The translations under genes were made by a program, and so were the position numbers. 12,175 nt of DNA from Gammaproteobacteria bacterium (GTDB lineage: Bacteria > Pseudomonadota > Gammaproteobacteria > Pseudomonadales > Porticoccaceae), in assembly GCA_003646355.1 (NCBI GenBank), contig QNFO01000009.1:1-12175 (forward strand). The letters run 5' to 3'. A model generated the notes under the pieces. That model saw only the letters and a list, made by a program, of their open reading frames with translations, was not told the origin of the DNA and did not search any database. Shown in pieces: positions 7,539-12,175 of this stretch. Position 1 is the stretch's first letter; each line of letters starts with the position of its first letter.

Positions 7539-7565
7539 TAAAGTTTCTGACAAAAATGCCGATAA
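7539..7565 (+). promoter_or_regulatory. Sigma-28 (FliA) promoter of flgM
   Basis: TAAAGTTT (7539-7546), an 11 bp spacer and GCCGATAA (7558-7565) match the FliA consensus at every position. Transcription should start near 7572-7573, about 40 nt upstream of the flgM ATG. This makes flgM expression depend on the sigma factor that its product inhibits, the known feedback loop of late flagellar control. Confidence 0.95.
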
Positions 7566-7574
7566 GCTAATTGT

Positions 7575-7590
7575 CAGTGTTCAGACACTG
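7575..7590 (+). other. Perfect hairpin in the flgM leader
   Basis: CAGTGT (7575-7580), a TCAG loop and ACACTG (7585-7590) form a perfect 6-bp stem. It would begin within a few nucleotides of the predicted sigma-28 transcript start and ends about 14 nt before the flgM ribosome site (GGGAAGGA, 7598-7605). It may protect the 5' end or modulate translation; no T-tract follows, so it is not a terminator. Confidence 0.5.
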
Positions 7591-7612
7591 TAAAACGGGA
7601 AGGACAGACACA

Positions 7613-7918
7613 ATGGAAATTATACGACCAGCAAATACTGCAGGGCTCAGCACCAATACCGGTAAAAAAGCTGATGCCAGTCACAGTGTCGCCCCCGAAA
7701 AAGCTAGCACTCAGCAACAGACGAGCGAGTCGAGCACCGTTACCGTCACTGACTCTGCCTTCAAACTCCTGCAAATCGAAAAGACCCTCGCCGAAATGCC
7801 GAGCTTTGATGCCGAAAAGGTCGAGAGCATAAAGCAGGCCTTGAGCGACGGCTCCTATACGATCAACACTGACCGCATCGCCGAGAAGCTGATTAAATTT
7901 GAGCAGGATTTAGCTTAG
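7613..7918 (+). CDS. flgM: Anti-sigma-28 factor FlgM
   Basis: FlgM binds FliA (sigma-28) and holds late flagellar genes off until the hook-basal body is complete, when it is exported through the flagellum. The product is 101 residues, the usual size. The first 40 or so residues are polar and low in order (many Ser, Thr, Gln), as expected of an exported, partly unfolded protein. The C-terminal half (TVTDSAFKLLQIEKTLAEMP, then VESIKQALSDGSYTINTDRIAEKLIKFE) is the FlgM sigma-binding region. The ATG at 7613 is chosen because AAGGA lies 8 nt upstream; a longer frame from a TTG at 7571 would begin at about the predicted transcript start and has no ribosome site. It has its own sigma-28 promoter after flgA. 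Confidence 0.97.
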   Translation: MEIIRPANTAGLSTNTGKKADASHSVAPEKASTQQQTSESSTVTVTDSAFKLLQIEKTLAEMPSFDAEKVESIKQALSDGSYTINTDRIAEKLIKFEQDLA

Positions 7919-8009
7919 TCTATTATATTAGACAGTAGGCTAGAGTGAGTTCCACTTACGCCCTCACACGCACTCCTGCAAGCTCAATCAATCAAGCCGG
8001 TATCAACTC

Positions 8010-8474
8010 GTGAAAGACCTTATTAGCCTGTTGGACAAAACCACCTCCCTCACTCTCGAGCTTCTCGACGTACTCAGCGAGGAGAGAGCAGCGCTATCCC
8101 AGCAAGATATTACAATCCTCGAAACTGTCATCGAAAAGAAGCTGGGCGTCGCTCAGGCATTGCAAGCCATAGACCCGCAACGGGATAACGTTCTAGCAAA
8201 ACTGGGGGCCGCTCCCGGTGCGACCGGTATAGAAGCTCTACTGGCCACACACGCCGACCAGCAACTCACCGACAGTTGGCAGGCTCTTTGCGATGCCAGC
8301 CTGCGCTGTAAAGAGGAAAACCTGCTAGTCGGCACAATGATCAGAAAAAACAAACTGGTCACCGATCAGGCGCTACAAGTACTGCGCAAGGGCAGCATAG
8401 AAACAGGACAGACCTACAGCGCAAATGGCATCACTGCCGGACAGTCTCGATCCAGCCCGCTGGGCAAAGCCTAA
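8010..8474 (+). CDS. flgN: FlgN, export chaperone for hook-filament junction proteins
   Basis: FlgN is a cytoplasmic chaperone that binds FlgK and FlgL and presents them to the flagellar export machine. The 154-residue product is mainly helical, with an N-terminal LISLLDKTTSLTLELLDVLSEERAAL helix. Its C-terminus has the family pattern of N-rich/charged helix, LQVLRKG, TYSANG, then AGQSRSSPLGKA. The start is a GTG at 8010, the only start codon downstream of an in-frame stop at 7941 that keeps the full N-terminal helix. No good Shine-Dalgarno precedes it, so initiation looks weak. It follows flgM after 91 bp and probably shares its transcript; the gap contains two small AT-rich or wobble-paired hairpins (7918-7933 and 7945-7959) but no terminator. 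Confidence 0.93.
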   Translation: MKDLISLLDKTTSLTLELLDVLSEERAALSQQDITILETVIEKKLGVAQALQAIDPQRDNVLAKLGAAPGATGIEALLATHADQQLTDSWQALCDASLRCKEENLLVGTMIRKNKLVTDQALQVLRKGSIETGQTYSANGITAGQSRSSPLGKA

Positions 8475-8597
8475 GCCGCCATGCAGAACTAGCACCGAGG
8501 CCCTTCATTCGAGTACATTCTGGCCTTAATCCAAACCTGCAAACCGACTGCCAACAGGCTAAAATAAGGCCCACCAACGCCCCGCTGTCATAAACAC

Positions 8598-9335
8598 ATG
8601 CCTTTAGAAGAATCAGAAACTGTAAATACCGATCTCCCCAAAATGCACGGGGACGGCATCAAAATAAGGGGCCATAAGCTTTTAATCCTCAAATCACTCC
8701 TGGAAAGCCGCAGTCAGTTGAGGGTCTCAATAGAAGGTGTTCAGGGTGTATTTGCCAGTATTATCCTGGCGATCGATACAAAAAATAACTGGATTGAGCT
8801 GGATGAACTCGCTGATAGCGTCGCTCACTCCGCGCTGCTTGAAAAGAAAAACTATCGGGCAAGCGGCTGGCTAAAAGGCATTAATGTCGATTTCTCTGCC
8901 AGCATAGTTAGCCACGAACAAAACAATGAGCTGATACGCTACCGATCAACAATACCTGAGACTATTTACCAAACCCAGCACCGCGCCAGCTACCGAACTT
9001 CTGTGAGCATGATGTCCTCACCCGAGGTTCACCTGATTCTTAGCGACAACCAGGTGATCGAAGGAGAACTTAGCGACATTTCGTCGACCGGCGCTTTGAT
9101 TAGCGTGCCAGCCGGCAGCCCCATAGGCCCCGGAGATAAGATAGAGCAATGTATTTTCAAGACACTCGATGACAAAACAATCATTGTCGAGGCCGACGTA
9201 AAAAGACAAATTGACACGGAACACAGCTCGAGAAGTAAACTGGGCTGCCGCTTTACCAACCTCGACTTATCGGTAACACAGGAAATCCAACGCTACTCAG
9301 CAGCCGTCGAAAGACTGAATGCTCGACACCGATGA
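8598..9335 (+). CDS. flgZ: YcgR/FlgZ-type flagellar brake, PilZ domain c-di-GMP receptor
   Basis: Proteins of this type bind c-di-GMP and slow or bias the flagellar motor through contacts with stator or switch proteins. The 245-residue product has a YcgR-like N-terminal domain (about residues 20-120) and a C-terminal PilZ domain (about 125-233). Both c-di-GMP motifs are intact: RxxxR at Arg129-Arg133 (RASYR) and DxSxxG at Asp160-Gly165 (DISSTG). LGCRFTNL near residue 215 is also PilZ-typical. Its place after flgM-flgN matches the flgMNZ arrangement of Pseudomonas, hence the symbol; ycgR would be an equal label. The ATG at 8598 has no Shine-Dalgarno, and the 123 bp gap to flgN has no convincing promoter. 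It is convergent with a diguanylate cyclase gene 57 bp away. Confidence 0.9.
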   Translation: MPLEESETVNTDLPKMHGDGIKIRGHKLLILKSLLESRSQLRVSIEGVQGVFASIILAIDTKNNWIELDELADSVAHSALLEKKNYRASGWLKGINVDFSASIVSHEQNNELIRYRSTIPETIYQTQHRASYRTSVSMMSSPEVHLILSDNQVIEGELSDISSTGALISVPAGSPIGPGDKIEQCIFKTLDDKTIIVEADVKRQIDTEHSSRSKLGCRFTNLDLSVTQEIQRYSAAVERLNARHR

Positions 9336-9392
9336 TATCTAGCGACGCCTAAGACCAACAACCATTGCCACCAAAAATATAACCAAGTCTGG

Positions 9393-10931
9393 CTATTTGG
9401 CTATGGCGCATCCGTCCCGGCCCTTATCCTTGACTTCATACATGGCAGCATCGGCTCTTTCAAAAAGCGCCTCACTGGCCTCGTCCTTCTTAAGCTCAGC
9501 TATACCGATAGAGAGAGAGACCTTTACCGACTGCCCTCGACTGTGAAAACCACAGCGCTTCACCGCATCACAAAAACCCTGAGCGACGACTTCGGCATCT
9601 TTTGCCGGGGTGCCTGGCAGCAAAAGAACAAACTCATCGCCACCGTAGCGAGCAATAAAATCAGTATCTCGCACCCGGCCCGACATAAGTTTGGCGATAG
9701 TTTGCAACACCCTGTCACCTGCTTTATGCCCAAAAGTATCGTTAACAAATTTGAATTTATCGATATCGATCAGCAATAGCGATAGCGGAAAGCCTATGCG
9801 CTGACTACGCGCTAACTCCTCCTCCATACGCTTATCAAAACCACCTCGGTTAGCGATACCCGTAAGGGGATCCAGCGCCAGCACTTGCTGTTTTTCCATT
9901 AGCTGATGACGTAGGCCTTCTACTTCTGCATTCATTGTTTGTGTCTGGCGAGTCAGCGCATCTATTTTATCTTTCGCTTCTTCGAGCTGCTTCTTTTCAG
10001 TCTCGACATAATCCGCCACTTTAGCGGTCAATCGCTCAGTACGGGTACGAATAATTTTCTTGAGTAAATCCAGGTCATTATTTTCATTAACGGCAGCCTC
10101 AATACCCGAAACCTCACCACCCACTTCTGCCTGAATCTTATCGACGCTTTCCAATGAAGCATCAATATCAATCGAATCGCTTATCCCCTCTTCGAGGCTT
10201 TTCAGGTGGAGCCTTAACTGCGATAGAAATTGCTCGGTATACTCCCTTTCTTCGCCGACTTGTCGGGCGACATCAACAATAAGGCTTAAAGCTTCACCGA
10301 GAACCGCCTCAAGCTCATCCATGCTAGCGATACGAGCGAGGTCATTTCTGACCGTTTGAACCCGCCCATCTTCTGGTTCCAGCGACTTGAGTTGATCGAG
10401 CAATTTACCCAGCGCCGTACCGACAACATCCAGCACATGGGCCAACGAAAGCTCACCCTGAGACAACTCTGGCGCAATAGAAGACTCCAGACCCGACGAG
10501 GATGCCGACTGCTGTAAACCCATATCGAGAAATAGCGGAATGATTTTCTCAACCTGCTCAACCGTCTCCTGAAGAGAGGATGCAAGTATCAAGTTTTCTT
10601 TAATACGCGAAATTCGAGTTTCATCGGGAAAACAAGCTTCAATCGCCGTGAATAATTCAATGGCCGAGTTTTTTATAGAAAGCTCAAATCCATTGGCGAA
10701 CTCGACATGCCCCGACACAATATATTTCAGAAACTTGGCGGCGCTGTCTTTAAACTCGGATGATGGCGTGCTTTCGTGGAGAGAAACTCTTAGCTGTTCC
10801 AGCAGATAATCCAGCTTCTGGTCTCGACCCTGAGCAAGTCGCGTTAACTCAACAGCCAAACGCGTTAACAGCGCCGCTTTACCGTTGCCATTTCCATTCG
10901 CCGAGCCAGAGCCGATCGATTTATCCTGCAT
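9393..10931 (-). CDS. GGDEF-domain diguanylate cyclase with helical N-terminus
   Basis: The enzyme should make c-di-GMP from two GTP. The C-terminal GGDEF domain (about residues 350-510 of 512) starts at LALDPLTGIANR. It contains the metal/substrate segment LLIDIDKFKFVNDTFGH, an intact active site GGDEF (430-434) and an intact inhibitory site RDTD (421-424) five residues before it, so product inhibition is expected. The first 350 residues show no PAS, GAF, HAMP or membrane segment. They are helical and acidic, with a coiled coil at about 286-349 just before the catalytic domain. The pattern reminds me of DgcP-like cyclases of Pseudomonas, but this is uncertain. The start at 10931 is chosen because GAGGG lies 5 nt upstream; the ATG at 10988 has no ribosome site. 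It is tail-to-tail with the PilZ gene. Confidence 0.93.
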   Translation of the reverse strand: MQDKSIGSGSANGNGNGKAALLTRLAVELTRLAQGRDQKLDYLLEQLRVSLHESTPSSEFKDSAAKFLKYIVSGHVEFANGFELSIKNSAIELFTAIEACFPDETRISRIKENLILASSLQETVEQVEKIIPLFLDMGLQQSASSSGLESSIAPELSQGELSLAHVLDVVGTALGKLLDQLKSLEPEDGRVQTVRNDLARIASMDELEAVLGEALSLIVDVARQVGEEREYTEQFLSQLRLHLKSLEEGISDSIDIDASLESVDKIQAEVGGEVSGIEAAVNENNDLDLLKKIIRTRTERLTAKVADYVETEKKQLEEAKDKIDALTRQTQTMNAEVEGLRHQLMEKQQVLALDPLTGIANRGGFDKRMEEELARSQRIGFPLSLLLIDIDKFKFVNDTFGHKAGDRVLQTIAKLMSGRVRDTDFIARYGGDEFVLLLPGTPAKDAEVVAQGFCDAVKRCGFHSRGQSVKVSLSIGIAELKKDEASEALFERADAAMYEVKDKGRDGCAIAK

Positions 10932-11153
10932 TATTCCCTCAATATTATTCGGCAGTACAACAACTACAATCTTATCCGCCACTCTCATGACACTGCCGTC
11001 AAAATAACGACACCACCTATACGCAAAAAACTGCCGTTTATCTAGCTTAACAAAAACCCCGTTAATAAATAACCACTTAGCTGACGAAATTACGCCGGCA
11101 TAGTTACTGCATTCAAATAAACATACTCACTCATAAGGTGTTGAATCATTCTC
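10932..11153. other. Divergent intergenic region between the cyclase and SPOR genes
   Basis: This 222 bp AT-rich stretch separates two divergently transcribed genes and must hold promoters for both. I see the cyclase ribosome site at its left end and an AAGGTG 13 nt before the SPOR-gene ATG at its right end. I find no convincing sigma-70, sigma-54 or sigma-28 promoter and no strong hairpin. Confidence 0.5.
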
Positions 11154-12170
11154 ATGAATAAGCCCGCACACCATCGACAAAACCTCGCACATCAAGCAGC
11201 CAGAGAAAACAAGGTTAATCGGAATCTGAGCCCTTCCTTCGCCAGAATTCAGGCCAGGGCGAGCCAAACTCCAGCACCAGAAGCCAGGCGCCCTGCCGAT
11301 GAAGAGAACTTCCGAGCGGGAAATACACGACACGCTAATGAGCAGAGACACTCAACGCCTCCTCCCACCAGGATTCATCACGCTGCTACAGCGCATACGG
11401 CCCGTGAAGAGAGCGCCAGACCCGCCACGTCTTTGGCCACACCCCCTCAAGCCAGCAGCCCCGGCAGCAGTTCCATTCGAATAACACCCTGGATAATTGC
11501 CAGCATTACCCTAACCCTGGCACTATTTAGTGGTAATTACGCCTGGCACACGCAGCAAGATCTCGAAAAACTAAACCTTCGCCTCGAGCAGCTTGAAGTA
11601 CAAACCGTGGCGCCCCCAGTCGCGGACTTACTCGATGACAGCGAGACAGCTGCCAAAACTGAACAAGCGCTTCTCTCTTTAAGCGAGGCTCAGGGACAGC
11701 TGACTACCACAGTCACCTCACTACAAAGCTCACTTGAAACAGACGCCGAGCAAGCGGCTTCTCGACTGACAGCGCTAGAGGATTCGCTCGCAGGCTTAAG
11801 CCTGCAGATGCAGGAAGCAGCGCGTAGCAAAGAAGAAAACAAAACGCCGATAGCGCAAATAACAGCGCCCGAAACAGCTAATAGCGAAACCGTCAGCGAC
11901 CCAAAAGCCACCGGTGCAACTGATAACAGCGCGACGGCAAACTGGTTTATCAATATCGCCAGTTTTTCCGACCCCAGTGCCGCCAGTAGCATCCATGAAA
12001 AGGTACAAAAAATAGCTGATACGGCCTCTATAAGACCGATTACAGTCAATGGCAAAACGCTGTACCGCATCAGAGCAGAGGGCTATGACTCAAGGGAAGG
12101 TGCTGAACGCGAAGCCCAGACACTGCAAACACAGCTCGGCTTATCTGGCTTATGGGTGAGTCGTGACTAG
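11154..12170 (+). CDS. Bitopic inner-membrane protein with C-terminal SPOR domain
   Basis: SPOR domains bind glycan strands stripped of stem peptides, typically at the division septum, as in FtsN, DamX and DedD. The 338-residue product has three parts: a basic, Pro/Ala/His-rich N-terminus (1-107, probably cytoplasmic and disordered), one membrane span (about 110-131, PWIIASITLTLALFSGNYAW), and a periplasmic part. The latter holds a coiled coil (about 132-225), a polar linker and the SPOR domain (about 262-338: WFINIASFSDPSAAS, then KTLYRIRAEGYDSREGAERE). The ATG at 11154 is the first start after an in-frame stop at 11142; AAGGTG is 13 nt upstream, a long spacing. The role is unknown: a division or envelope function is likely, a flagellar one is possible only from location. 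Confidence 0.85.
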   Translation: MNKPAHHRQNLAHQAARENKVNRNLSPSFARIQARASQTPAPEARRPADEENFRAGNTRHANEQRHSTPPPTRIHHAATAHTAREESARPATSLATPPQASSPGSSSIRITPWIIASITLTLALFSGNYAWHTQQDLEKLNLRLEQLEVQTVAPPVADLLDDSETAAKTEQALLSLSEAQGQLTTTVTSLQSSLETDAEQAASRLTALEDSLAGLSLQMQEAARSKEENKTPIAQITAPETANSETVSDPKATGATDNSATANWFINIASFSDPSAASSIHEKVQKIADTASIRPITVNGKTLYRIRAEGYDSREGAEREAQTLQTQLGLSGLWVSRD

Positions 12171-12175
12171 CGAAC

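Noticed and set aside
7571..7918. Longer FlgM starting at a TTG at 7571
   Set aside because: It would start at about the predicted sigma-28 transcript start, has no ribosome site and adds 14 residues atypical for FlgM. The ATG at 7613 has a good Shine-Dalgarno.
7918..7933. Inverted repeat GTCTA/TAGAC after flgM as a terminator
   Set aside because: The stem is 5 AT-rich base pairs with a 6-nt loop and no T-tract, too weak for intrinsic termination. flgN probably continues on the same transcript.
8560..8586. Weak sigma-28 candidate for flgZ (TAAA and GCC at the correct spacing)
   Set aside because: Only 4 of 8 and 3 of 8 positions match, and the transcript would start about 5 nt before the ATG. 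Readthrough from flgM-flgN is the simpler explanation.
9336..9392. Bidirectional terminator between the convergent flgZ and cyclase genes
   Set aside because: Only 3-4 bp stems can be drawn near the T-rich stretch; no convincing hairpin is present.
9393..10988. Longer cyclase starting at the ATG at 10988
   Set aside because: There is no ribosome site upstream, whereas the ATG at 10931 has GAGGG 5 nt before it. The extra 19 residues look unlike the rest of the protein.
11023..11035. Sigma-54-like GG...GC on the minus strand upstream of the cyclase gene
   Set aside because: The GG to GC offset is 11 bp instead of 12, which RpoN does not tolerate well, and the rest of the consensus is incomplete.

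Overview
The window is a flagellar gene block from a Gram-negative gammaproteobacterium. The lipoprotein L-ring gene, periplasmic P-ring gene and signal-peptide-bearing FlgA show an outer membrane. The sigma-54 plus sigma-28 promoter logic, the flgA-flgM-flgN-PilZ gene order and the sequence character resemble Pseudomonas/Cellvibrio-like marine lineages more than enterics. I cannot name the genus. Base composition looks even across the flagellar genes, and I see no insertion sequence, phage gene, tRNA, rRNA or CRISPR array.

Positions 1-6435 (minus strand) hold one compact operon in the order flgB-C-D-E-F-G-H-I-J. It encodes proximal rod, hook cap, hook, distal rod, L-ring, P-ring and the start of the rod cap/muramidase. 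Gaps are 3-51 bp and nearly every gene has a Shine-Dalgarno sequence. A near-perfect sigma-54 promoter at 6480-6495 drives it.

Positions 6436-6707 are the divergent control region between flgB and flgA. About 90-135 bp upstream of the predicted flgB start site it carries five CGGCA/TGCCG half-sites spaced roughly one helical turn apart. This looks like an enhancer for a sigma-54 activator and is the least explained signal in the window.

Positions 6708-9335 (plus strand) hold flgA (P-ring chaperone), flgM (anti-sigma-28), flgN (hook-filament junction chaperone) and a YcgR/FlgZ-type PilZ protein (c-di-GMP-responsive flagellar brake). A consensus sigma-28 promoter precedes flgM, followed by a small perfect hairpin in the leader.

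Positions 9393-10931 (minus) encode a GGDEF diguanylate cyclase with intact active and inhibitory sites, tail-to-tail with the PilZ gene. Positions 11154-12170 (plus) encode a bitopic membrane protein with a C-terminal SPOR (peptidoglycan-binding) domain.

Together the genes build the rod, rings and hook, time late-gene expression by FlgM export, and probably couple rotation to c-di-GMP. I found no clearly new multi-gene system. The interesting material is regulatory: the half-site array, the flgM leader hairpin, and a cyclase beside a c-di-GMP receptor.
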